The position numbers were made by a program, and so were the translations under genes. Shown here in pieces: positions 35,893 to 44,273 of a stretch of DNA of 64,000 bases. The DNA lies in contig CAJXOF010000001.1 in assembly GCA_913057945.1 (NCBI GenBank), positions 248,001-312,000 on the forward strand. Reading direction: 5' to 3'. The notes below the pieces were generated by a model that was given only the letters and a program-made list of their open reading frames with translations, was not told where the DNA came from and did no database searches. The number at the start of each line of letters is the position of its first letter. Position 1 is the stretch's first letter. The DNA comes from an uncultured Hyphomonadaceae bacterium. Its GTDB lineage: Bacteria > Pseudomonadota > Alphaproteobacteria > Caulobacterales > Hyphomonadaceae.

Positions 35893-35919
35893 TCATCCAC
35901 CCTTCCCCTTGTGGATGAT
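35892..35919 (+). other. Inverted repeat between the first two surface-protein genes
   Basis: ATCATCCAC and GTGGATGAT pair perfectly around a ten-base pyrimidine loop, beginning at the last base of the stop codon. It could attenuate read-through into the giant gene or protect the upstream message. No T-run follows. Confidence 0.45.
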
Positions 35920-36006
35920 CGGGCTATCGCGCTCTCCCTCCGGCGCGGTAGCCCCCCTCCCCGGCTCTTCAGCCTTCGAAACTTACAGACTTTCCGGCGC
36001 TGGCAC

Positions 36007-39000
36007 ATGGCCAAGCACCCCCGACGACTTGTGCTTAAAATTGCACGCTACTCATTGGAAAAAACATTGAAACGCAGCCCTGACACTTTCAGAAAATTGA
36101 CGACTTTCATCCGGTCTGCGTCTCTCGCATTTGGGACTTCGTTGCTGGGCATGACCGCTCTGGGCCAGGCTTCCAGCCTCGGCAAAACAGTGTCGAACAC
36201 AGCTTCGATCACGTATGCGCACCCAACCGGTGTATACGAACAGACTACCGATCCAGCGGTGTTTGTCGTTGTTGCTCGCCGCACGCCCTCGACGATAGAA
36301 TTCCTGCGCCATGCGCCCAATGCCTCGGACAGCATCGATATCGCAATCCGGGGCTCAGATTATTCTCCATCGGGCTCCGCAGATGCGGACAGCTTTGTAG
36401 AGGTAGGCGAGGCGTGGACCCTGAGCGGCGCCCCCTTGCATGCTGGCGTCCCGATGGATTTTGCACGCGCCGATACGTATTTTACTAACGAAGTTATTTT
36501 GGTTCGGGTTACCGATGCAGGCCAGAATGGCGATTCGCGCGTGGTCGAAACCGTAATGATTACAATTTCGACGGATGCGGGGGACGAGGTGGTTCTGAGG
36601 CTATATGAAGATGACCCCGACAGCGGCGTCTTCTATGGCTACATCCCTGCATCCGCCGACACGACACCGATGTATGATAACACGCTCACAGCACCGCACC
36701 AGACCAGCTTCACGGCAACATATCAGGATCCATTCGATCAAACTGAAGTGTCGGTGGATACGGCCCTTGTTGATCCCTTTGGACGCCTGTTCGATTCCAT
36801 CACCGGAGACCTCATCAACAATGTAGAGGTCACATTGGTGGAAAACGCGTCGGGTCTCCCGGCTGATGTGTTCGGAATTGATGGTGTTTCCGCCTACCCC
36901 TCCACTCTGCTGACCGGCACAAGCGTGACGGATGCGTCCGGACGTGTCTACGATCTCGCACCGGGAGAGTTTCTGTTCCCGCTGGTTGCGCCAGCCGAAT
37001 ATCGACTGCTTGTCACTCCGCAATCGGATTATGTCTTTCCATCAGGACTATCGAAGCCTGACTTCACTGGTCTGGAAAACTCGCCCTTCGAGATCATAGG
37101 CGGATCTTATGGGCAGACATTTGAAGTCATGGCTTCCGGCCCACTGAACTTCGATGTCCCCCTCGATACAACGACCGGCCTTGTCCTCACAAAACAGGCC
37201 TCACAAGAGCGCGCCGCCGTGGGCGATTTCATCGCCTACACAATCGAAGCCGAAAACCGCCAGGAGCAAGCTTTACCAGTTCGCATCCGGGATGACCTTC
37301 CTGCCGGATTCCGCTTTGTAAGTGGCTCCGCACAAGTTTCAGGAAAACACATTGCCGATCCGGAGATTGCAAGTAATGGCCGGACGCTTGTCTTCGAGTT
37401 GGGCAGTCTCGCGGCGGGCGAGACAACATCTCTTTCATACGTTGCCTCCATCGGCCCGGGAACGCCGGATGGCTCCGCAGTCAATTCCGCGATTGCCATT
37501 AATCGGTTTGACCGGTCGATATCAAATCGCGCAGAAGCCGTCACGAATATCCAGGAGGATTTGCTCAGGTCGGAACTGACAATCCTTGGACGGGTCGCTT
37601 CGGACGCCTGTCCGACACAGGCCCCATGGCCACCCCAGATTCTGGGCGGCACGGGCGTCGCAGGCGTCCGTCTTTACATGGAAACGGGCGAATATGTTGT
37701 ATCCGACGAGAATGGCCTGTTTCATTTCGAGGGCGTCCCGAAAGGCACACATGTTGTCCAAGTCGATCTTGAGACACTTCCCGAGGGTTATGAACCAATC
37801 AAATGCGAAGAAAACACGCGATTTGCAGGCAGCGCCGTATCGCAATTCGTGGATGCCACAGGCGGGGTCATATGGCGTGCCGACTTCTATCTGCGCAGGA
37901 CCGAATTGGCGATGGCAGAAGACCAGGAGGAATCCTACTCCGACGTCACGGAATACCTCGCCTTTGATCAGGTCTGGCTCGACCAGCAGGACCACACGAT
38001 TGAGTGGGTCTATCCGGATACAGATCGCACGCCTTCCAGCCGTAGCGTGAATATTGGTGTCAAGTTACCCTACCTCTCCCGCGCCCAACTCTTTCTCAAC
38101 GGCGCCAAGGTTCAAGGCGCCAACACTCAGGGACGCCTGGCATCTGGGGACCGGAGCGCCCAGTTGCAACGTTGGCGCGGCGTCGACATCGTAGCCGGTG
38201 AAAATATCTTCGAACTTATCGTGACCGGACCAGACGGCCGCGAGGACCGGCTCCAGAACGGAATCTGGTTTGTTGAACAGGCGCAACGCGCGCAACTGGT
38301 CCCCGACCAGTCCCTGCTGGTGGCTGACGGGCGCACGCCGCCCGTGATTGCCGTGCGTGTGGAGAATTCTTCAGGCATCGCCGTGCATGGGGGACGACTT
38401 ATCGAAGTCGACGTAGCCGCGCCACACCGGCTTGAATCAGAGGATGAGCTCACGCGCATGTCCCCCGTAACCTCCGGGATCGTCCAGGCAGAGGGCGTAC
38501 GCGTGGGCCCCGATGGTATCGCCCGGATCACCCTCGCACCTACGCTCACCACGGGTAGGGTTCGCGTGACCATCCCCCTGGAGGGAGGTCGCAGCCAGGA
38601 AATCGAAGCCTATCTCCGTCCTGAAGCGCGCGACTGGATAGTTGTGGGGCTCGGTGAGGGCGTGCTGGGATTCGACGACGCAACTTCGGAGACTGACCCA
38701 AACGACAAGGAAGGACGCCTGGCCCTTTTTGCTAAAGGTCTTATCCGCGGCGACTGGCTTTTGACTATCGCACTCGACACGGCCAAGCGCCGCGGCGATA
38801 TCGATGATGAACTTTATGAGTCGATCGATCCGAATGCTTATTATACGCTGTATGGAGATCGTTCGGATCGCGGGCACGAAGCTGAGAGTCGCTACCCCTT
38901 CTATGTGAAGCTGGAAAAGGACACCGTGCAGCTGATCCTCGGGGATTTCAGCACCGATCTTACCGACACCCAACTTGGCCGTTATAGTCGCAGCCTGTCG

Positions 39001-41121
39001 GGAGCCCGAATCGTAGGTGAGAGCGACCGCATTTCCGCCACCGGGTTCGTTGCTGAAACAAACCAGCGGTTTGCGCGCGATGAAATCGCCTCCGATGGCA
39101 CATCCGGCCCTTATCAGCTGAGCGCCGCCCCGCTTGTTCAAAACTCGGACCGCCTTCGGATCGAGACCCGGGACAGGTTCCGTCCCGACCACATATTGTC
39201 CGTCCGCAGCTTCGAGCGGTACGCCGACTACGAGATAGACTATGCAACCGGCGAGCTGATATTCCGCTCACCTCTGGATGCCGTCGATCTCAACTTCAAT
39301 GATCAGGTCATTGTGGTTGAGTACGAAACCTATGCCCGCGCGGAAAGAACTCTCTCCTATGGGGGGCGCCTTGCCATTCGCGATGCCACAGGGCGTATTG
39401 AGGCAGGCGTCAGCTATGTGAAGGAAGAGGCGGCAAGTGCGACCCCGGCGGCCGGCGCAGAACTGCTGGTAGCAGACCTCACCTTGCGCATCACAGACCG
39501 TACCGAGATCCGCGCGGAACTCGCACGGTCCCGTCGCGACGAAAAGGGCGATGACACCAATGCCAACCCGGAAGCCGATGCCTACCTCCTTGAAATCGAA
39601 CATCAGGGCGAGTTGATCAGTCTAACGAGCTATGTGCGTGAAGAGGAGGCCGGTTTCGGTGTCGGACAGACCGGTACCAACACCCAGGCACTCCGCCGCA
39701 CGGGCGCCAAGATTGGCATCAAGCTGAGTGAATCCATTAATTCCGCAACTGGCGGGGCGACGACCCGTTCCGCCAATGCGGAAGCCTACAGGGAAGACGC
39801 ACTTGAAACGGGTGACACCCGCTCGGTGGCTGATGTACGCCTAAGTCAGGAAGGCCCCTCGCTGAGTGGTTCCCTTGGCCTGCGCGTGGTCGCAGAATCG
39901 CTGGCTGACCAGGATCGCGAAGCGGTGCTGGCAACGAGCCGACTGAGCAAGTCGTTTCCCGAATACGGACTCAACCTATCGATTGCCCATGAACAGCCTT
40001 TGGCCAAAAATGAGGTTTCACTGTTCCCACAACGGACCATATTCGGTGTCGACAAGTCGATCACCGAGCGCGTCCAGCTTAACCTTCGCCACGAAGTCAC
40101 GGAAGGTCTCAATGCATCGGGGGCGAATTCGGTGGTCGGCCTGACCGTTCTGCCGTGGACTGGCGGAGTTGTTCGCGCCGATGTGAACGAACTCACACAG
40201 GACAAGGCAAGCCGGTTGTCGGCAACGGTAGGCGTGGACCAGACGTTTCAAATCTCCGACCGATGGAGCGCCAGCCTCGGTATGGCGAACCGGGCACGGA
40301 TCGACGGCGGAGAGGATGCACGCGACCTTGGTGCTGATGAGGCTGTTTCCCCGCTAGCAGATGGTCGCCGCAGCCTGCTGACGCGAAATGAAGGATACAC
40401 GTCCGCATATGCCGGCGTCGGGTATCGCGAGACCAAGACCGCTGCGTCGGTCCGTGCGGAATACAGGGAGACCGCAGCCTCGTTGCGCAAGACCTTGATC
40501 ATCGGCACGGCCCGAGAGCTGTCCGACGCCCTCTCATTTGCAGGCGGCGCGCGTCTGCAGGCCGAGACTGGCACCAAGGGCGCACGAAACAGCCATGACG
40601 CCCGTCTCGGCCTCGCATGGCGCCCCCGCGACCGTGGCGCGACATTGCTCAATCGTTTCGATTTCAAGAAGCAGTCTTCGGAACAGACTGGCGAATCCTG
40701 GAAACTCGTCAGCAACACCGCAGTCAATCTGAAAACGTCGGAAAGAACTCAGTTCTCCGTCTTCCACGGCCTTAAATATACCAAAACGACTTTCAATAGC
40801 CAGCACTACTCCGGATGGACCCATTTGCTCGGGGGCGAAGTCCGCCACGATATCACGCCGAAAATTGACATCGGGTTGCGCGGATCGGTGCTTGCTGCTT
40901 CGGCAACCAAGACCTCCGCATACGCTATCGGCCCGAGTGTCGGATTTTCGCCTCGCAAGAATGTCTGGATGAGCGCCGGATACAATTTCACCGGATTTGA
41001 CGACCGCGACTTCGAAGATGCGGCCTATAGCCGAAAGGGCGCGTTCATGAAGCTTCGAATGAAACTCGACCAATCCGATCTGGATGGTCTGCTGAACTGG
41101 ATATCACCCGATGCTGAATAA
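36007..41121 (+). CDS. Giant outer-membrane protein: DUF11 and prealbumin-like modules plus C-terminal barrel
   Basis: About 1,704 residues. The N-terminus has a long basic region then a hydrophobic signal (ASLAFGTSLLGMTALGQA). A beta-rich segment follows, then a DUF11 domain around 385-505 (LVLTKQASQERAAVGDF, RDDLPAGFRFVSG) and a prealbumin/SdrB-like domain around 520-625 (GVAGVRLYMETGEYVVSDE, GTHVVQVDLETLPEGYE). More Ig-like parts lead to about residue 875. From there to the end the pattern is repeated amphipathic strands with many Asp/Arg/Glu/Tyr residues, as in a large outer-membrane barrel. The start is uncertain: this ATG lacks a clear ribosome-binding site, and an open frame extends 32 codons back through a hairpin. 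The next gene starts inside its last 11 bases. Confidence 0.78.
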   Translation: MAKHPRRLVLKIARYSLEKTLKRSPDTFRKLTTFIRSASLAFGTSLLGMTALGQASSLGKTVSNTASITYAHPTGVYEQTTDPAVFVVVARRTPSTIEFLRHAPNASDSIDIAIRGSDYSPSGSADADSFVEVGEAWTLSGAPLHAGVPMDFARADTYFTNEVILVRVTDAGQNGDSRVVETVMITISTDAGDEVVLRLYEDDPDSGVFYGYIPASADTTPMYDNTLTAPHQTSFTATYQDPFDQTEVSVDTALVDPFGRLFDSITGDLINNVEVTLVENASGLPADVFGIDGVSAYPSTLLTGTSVTDASGRVYDLAPGEFLFPLVAPAEYRLLVTPQSDYVFPSGLSKPDFTGLENSPFEIIGGSYGQTFEVMASGPLNFDVPLDTTTGLVLTKQASQERAAVGDFIAYTIEAENRQEQALPVRIRDDLPAGFRFVSGSAQVSGKHIADPEIASNGRTLVFELGSLAAGETTSLSYVASIGPGTPDGSAVNSAIAINRFDRSISNRAEAVTNIQEDLLRSELTILGRVASDACPTQAPWPPQILGGTGVAGVRLYMETGEYVVSDENGLFHFEGVPKGTHVVQVDLETLPEGYEPIKCEENTRFAGSAVSQFVDATGGVIWRADFYLRRTELAMAEDQEESYSDVTEYLAFDQVWLDQQDHTIEWVYPDTDRTPSSRSVNIGVKLPYLSRAQLFLNGAKVQGANTQGRLASGDRSAQLQRWRGVDIVAGENIFELIVTGPDGREDRLQNGIWFVEQAQRAQLVPDQSLLVADGRTPPVIAVRVENSSGIAVHGGRLIEVDVAAPHRLESEDELTRMSPVTSGIVQAEGVRVGPDGIARITLAPTLTTGRVRVTIPLEGGRSQEIEAYLRPEARDWIVVGLGEGVLGFDDATSETDPNDKEGRLALFAKGLIRGDWLLTIALDTAKRRGDIDDELYESIDPNAYYTLYGDRSDRGHEAESRYPFYVKLEKDTVQLILGDFSTDLTDTQLGRYSRSLSGARIVGESDRISATGFVAETNQRFARDEIASDGTSGPYQLSAAPLVQNSDRLRIETRDRFRPDHILSVRSFERYADYEIDYATGELIFRSPLDAVDLNFNDQVIVVEYETYARAERTLSYGGRLAIRDATGRIEAGVSYVKEEAASATPAAGAELLVADLTLRITDRTEIRAELARSRRDEKGDDTNANPEADAYLLEIEHQGELISLTSYVREEEAGFGVGQTGTNTQALRRTGAKIGIKLSESINSATGGATTRSANAEAYREDALETGDTRSVADVRLSQEGPSLSGSLGLRVVAESLADQDREAVLATSRLSKSFPEYGLNLSIAHEQPLAKNEVSLFPQRTIFGVDKSITERVQLNLRHEVTEGLNASGANSVVGLTVLPWTGGVVRADVNELTQDKASRLSATVGVDQTFQISDRWSASLGMANRARIDGGEDARDLGADEAVSPLADGRRSLLTRNEGYTSAYAGVGYRETKTAASVRAEYRETAASLRKTLIIGTARELSDALSFAGGARLQAETGTKGARNSHDARLGLAWRPRDRGATLLNRFDFKKQSSEQTGESWKLVSNTAVNLKTSERTQFSVFHGLKYTKTTFNSQHYSGWTHLLGGEVRHDITPKIDIGLRGSVLAASATKTSAYAIGPSVGFSPRKNVWMSAGYNFTGFDDRDFEDAAYSRKGAFMKLRMKLDQSDLDGLLNWISPDAE

Positions 41122-43414
41122 ACGATCTGCACCCTTGGTTTCGCGTACGCTCCACCTAATGGCCGTGATGGCCGGAAGTGTCCTGGCATCCTGGTCTGCG
41201 TCGGCTCAAATTCTGCCGCCCCCAACTCGTGACTATGGCGACGCACCATCGTCCTATGGCACGCTTGCTGCGGATGACGGTCCATCCCACACGGTCTCTC
41301 CCCTCATTTTCATGGGGCTCTTGCCGACAGCAGAATCTGACGCCGTGAATGCGTCAGGCGATGCCTCCGATGATATTGACGATGGTGTTATTCTGCCCGC
41401 ATTCTATCAGAACCAATCAGCTTCGATCCAAGTGGCCGTATTTGGGGCGGGGTCTCTCCAAGCCTGGATCGACTGGAACGGCGATGGTGACTTTAGCGAT
41501 GCCGGCGAACAGGTTGCAACAAACGTCCAGGATGGCGGCGCCGGGGACGCCGATGGCCTCTTGAACGGCCTCATAACCCTGGAGGTCGTCGTACCTGCCA
41601 TAACGACCACAACGCTGACATTTGCACGTTTCCGCTGGTCGGGCGATAGTGATCTCGCCCCAACAGGCGCAGCATCGACGGGTGAAGTCGAGGACTATAG
41701 CCTGACGATCGCACCGACGACGATCCACGAGTGCGGCACAGGTTCCTCACTTACCGGCTCAGGTTATGCCCCAGCAGGCACAGGTGTCTACAGAAATGAA
41801 ATCTGGTGGTTTGACTGGTCATGTGCTGATTCTACATTCGCGCCCGGCGACACCGTCAACAAATCATGGTCCCTGCCAGGCGGATATATTGTAACGGCAA
41901 AAATCACTGGCATCACCGAACCGATTACCGCCTACGCAACCGGCTCCAACCCTAACGACGCCCTCGACGACCTTTACGCCGGCGTCAATCCAATTGCATT
42001 GTCCAATGCGGCCATATCGCTTGATCCGGACTTCAACATAGCGTGGGGCGCATCCTTCAATGGCGAACCGTTCCCCGTCGATCTCATCGTGGCTGACGCA
42101 CAAAACACGGAGCTTGTAGATCTCACAACGGTGACCAGCGACGGCAGCAACTGGCTGCCGATCGAAGCGACCGGCGTACTTGCGGCTGCATTCCCGAGCA
42201 TCATTCAAAACTCGGTAATCATGGGCGACGCGTCTCCCCTGCTTGGCGGCGGCACGCTGCTGTCCCTCTCCGAGGGCGTCTCAACGGTAGACGTCAGCGT
42301 CACTGCGGATGGCTTTTCTTCCGTCGCCTTCGGAGTATTCCTCCCGATTGACACTGGCGATGCACCCATCTCAGAAGGAAGTGGCGCGCACTATGCCGAC
42401 TATGCACCCGACTCATTCCCTCTGCTCCCGCAGGTCGTGGGCACAGGCCTTATCGACCTGACAGACCTTCTCACTGTCGCAAACATGCTGCCGGCGGCCA
42501 CAGTCCATCTAGGTGTGGTTCAGCCTGACGGGGATGGGACTGTAGCGCCAAATGCTGATGCGAGCGCAGATGATCTGACAGGCATTGATGATGAAGATGG
42601 CGTGACACTCTCTGGTATTTTCCCGGGCGCCACAATCCTCATACCGGTCCAGGTGACAGGCGCTGACGGTTACCTACAGGCCTGGGTCGATTGGAACGGC
42701 GACGGTGATTTCGGCGACGCTGGAGAGCAAGTCGCCACGAATGCGCAAGATGGCATCGCTGGGGCCAGCGAACGTACAGACGATTCCGATACAGAAGCAG
42801 ACCTCATCACGCTGTCAGTTTCAGTCCCTGCTTCCCTGACTGTTGGAGACACCCACTATGTGCGATTCCGGTGGTCGACCGTCGCGGGACTGGCTATCTC
42901 AGAACCGGCCGCGGACGGGGAAGTAGAGGATTACGCTTTCGTCGTGGAAGCGGGCACAGCTGAACTCGCGGCAGAAAAAGCCATAAACTTGTTTGATCCC
43001 GCAGCCAGCGGTGATCAGTACGCCCTGCCGGGCGAAGATGTGGTCTACACTATCCGCGTTTTGAATGTTGGCGAAGTCGCGACTGATCCTGATAGTGTGG
43101 TCCTGATAGACCGCCTGCCCGATGAAATTGACTTCTGGAACGGCGACATCGATGATGGCCGTGCCGACCTGTTTCCGGGAACGGACCCCGTCGGATTTAC
43201 AGACACAGATTCCGGGTTGAATTTCAGCTATGCCGGTGATGTCGGATATTCAAATCAGCTGTCCAGGCCCTCCGATTTCACTGACTGCAATTATACACCT
43301 GCAACCGGATATGACCCAGCTGTGACCTTCATCTGCTTCAATCCGAAGGGCACCATGTCGAGTGGCGAACCAGACCCTGAATTCTCTGTTTCCTTCAGGG
43401 CACGCATCAGATAA
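41111..43414 (+). CDS. Secreted GEVEDY/DUF11 surface protein
   Basis: A 767-residue exported protein (signal ending SWSASAQ). It has two GEVEDY-type modules: the first opens DYGDAPSSYGTLAADDG near residue 40 and closes GEVEDYSL near 191; the second contains DIGTGDAP-like and DDEDGV parts and closes GEVEDYAF near 602. Each module carries a nearly identical calcium-binding-like stretch (AWIDWNGDGDFSDAGEQ and AWVDWNGDGDFGDAGEQ). Residues about 620-767 are a DUF11 domain (ELAAEKAINLFDPAASGDQY, YTIRVLNVGEVATDPDSV). The end is VSFRARIR. It overlaps the giant gene by 11 bases, so the two are coupled. GEVEDY modules are known from large adhesin-like proteins; the role here is inferred as surface attachment or assembly. 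Confidence 0.78.
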   Translation: MLNKRSAPLVSRTLHLMAVMAGSVLASWSASAQILPPPTRDYGDAPSSYGTLAADDGPSHTVSPLIFMGLLPTAESDAVNASGDASDDIDDGVILPAFYQNQSASIQVAVFGAGSLQAWIDWNGDGDFSDAGEQVATNVQDGGAGDADGLLNGLITLEVVVPAITTTTLTFARFRWSGDSDLAPTGAASTGEVEDYSLTIAPTTIHECGTGSSLTGSGYAPAGTGVYRNEIWWFDWSCADSTFAPGDTVNKSWSLPGGYIVTAKITGITEPITAYATGSNPNDALDDLYAGVNPIALSNAAISLDPDFNIAWGASFNGEPFPVDLIVADAQNTELVDLTTVTSDGSNWLPIEATGVLAAAFPSIIQNSVIMGDASPLLGGGTLLSLSEGVSTVDVSVTADGFSSVAFGVFLPIDTGDAPISEGSGAHYADYAPDSFPLLPQVVGTGLIDLTDLLTVANMLPAATVHLGVVQPDGDGTVAPNADASADDLTGIDDEDGVTLSGIFPGATILIPVQVTGADGYLQAWVDWNGDGDFGDAGEQVATNAQDGIAGASERTDDSDTEADLITLSVSVPASLTVGDTHYVRFRWSTVAGLAISEPAADGEVEDYAFVVEAGTAELAAEKAINLFDPAASGDQYALPGEDVVYTIRVLNVGEVATDPDSVVLIDRLPDEIDFWNGDIDDGRADLFPGTDPVGFTDTDSGLNFSYAGDVGYSNQLSRPSDFTDCNYTPATGYDPAVTFICFNPKGTMSSGEPDPEFSVSFRARIR

Positions 43415-43788
43415 TGTCGGCAATATCAGACAATGCGATCCTGACATTATTGACCACATGCTTATTCAGGCACATTAAGCTGCATGCTGAATAATTGCCC
43501 GGCATATAGCTGCTTATTAACAGCACGGCGTCTGCCAGGCGAACCCTACGGAGATTCAAATTATCCGACCCTAAAGGGAGACGCATTCGCTAAATCCAAA
43601 TATCCGTCCAGAAATGCGAGACACCTTGATTCGGAATGCTTGGCACTAAAACGGAACTAAAGACCTTAACTTCCCACACCGGCCTTGCGATTGATACGAA
43701 AGGATGAGGAAAGGGGCCAAATCGTCCGTCTGGGGTTTAACTTTCAGCAAGCAAGTCTGGGCACGATAGCGGAAACGAGGAGTTTATT
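43415..43788. other. Intergenic region before the fourth surface-protein gene
   Basis: No gene is visible in 374 bases. It holds a wide inverted repeat ATAATGTC/GACATTAT at 43412-43450 just after the upstream stop, a candidate folded stretch GCGTCT...AGACGC at 43528-43584 enclosing CCCTAAAGGG, and a good GAGGAG ribosome-binding site at its right end. A separate promoter for the next two genes is likely. Confidence 0.4.
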
Positions 43789-44259
43789 ATGATGCAACGA
43801 ACTGCAATTGCTTTCGCGCTTGCGCTCAGTCTCACAGCGCCTGCTGTGGCCAACGGTTTAAGCGCGTCGCAAAGTGTCACGAAACAAGTGACGCGCGTGG
43901 ATGAGCACGGCGAGATCGAGGTACGAGAAATTGCCGCCGATAGCGTCTCACCTGGGGACACCATCATTTACACGCTCTACTATGCATATGATGGAAAGAC
44001 TCCCGCCACGGATATCGTTTTGACGATGCCTGTACCCGAGGAAGTCCTGCCCCTCGCTGACTCCCTCTACCACGCCAACACAACCGCGCTCTATTCCGAT
44101 GATCAGGGGCTTACCTATCTGGCGTTGCCCGATGCAAATTCCCACGAGCCGGACACTCATTTGATCCTGAGCCAGATCACCCATCTGCGCTGGGCGCTGC
44201 ACGGTGACACCGACCCAGGCACTATCGGCTCAATCAGTTTTTCGGGGCAAGTGAGATAG
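43789..44259 (+). CDS. Small secreted DUF11-like protein
   Basis: A 156-residue exported protein: signal peptide ending APAVANG, then a single beta-sandwich-like domain. Residues 53-75 resemble the DUF11 opening (SPGDTIIYTLYYAYDG), and VLTMPVPEEVLPLADS corresponds to the usual 'lpl' segment. It ends ISFSGQVR, like the other locus proteins. It has no cysteine or repeat. The ATG follows GAGGAGTTTATT. The hybrid kinase gene begins 14 bases after its stop, so they are probably co-transcribed. Confidence 0.75.
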   Translation: MMQRTAIAFALALSLTAPAVANGLSASQSVTKQVTRVDEHGEIEVREIAADSVSPGDTIIYTLYYAYDGKTPATDIVLTMPVPEEVLPLADSLYHANTTALYSDDQGLTYLALPDANSHEPDTHLILSQITHLRWALHGDTDPGTIGSISFSGQVR

Positions 44260-44273
44260 GTAAGGAGTGGGTC

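Noticed and set aside
37522..37995. Several 140-250-codon minus-strand frames opposite the giant surface-protein gene
   Set aside because: They are antisense shadows in a long high-GC gene and share no domain or start signals.
43528..43584. Folded stretch GCGTCT...AGACGC resembling part of a cyclic di-GMP riboswitch (GGCGAACC, GACGC)
   Set aside because: The conserved core order and tetraloop/receptor of the GEMM class are not present; the match is only to short pieces.
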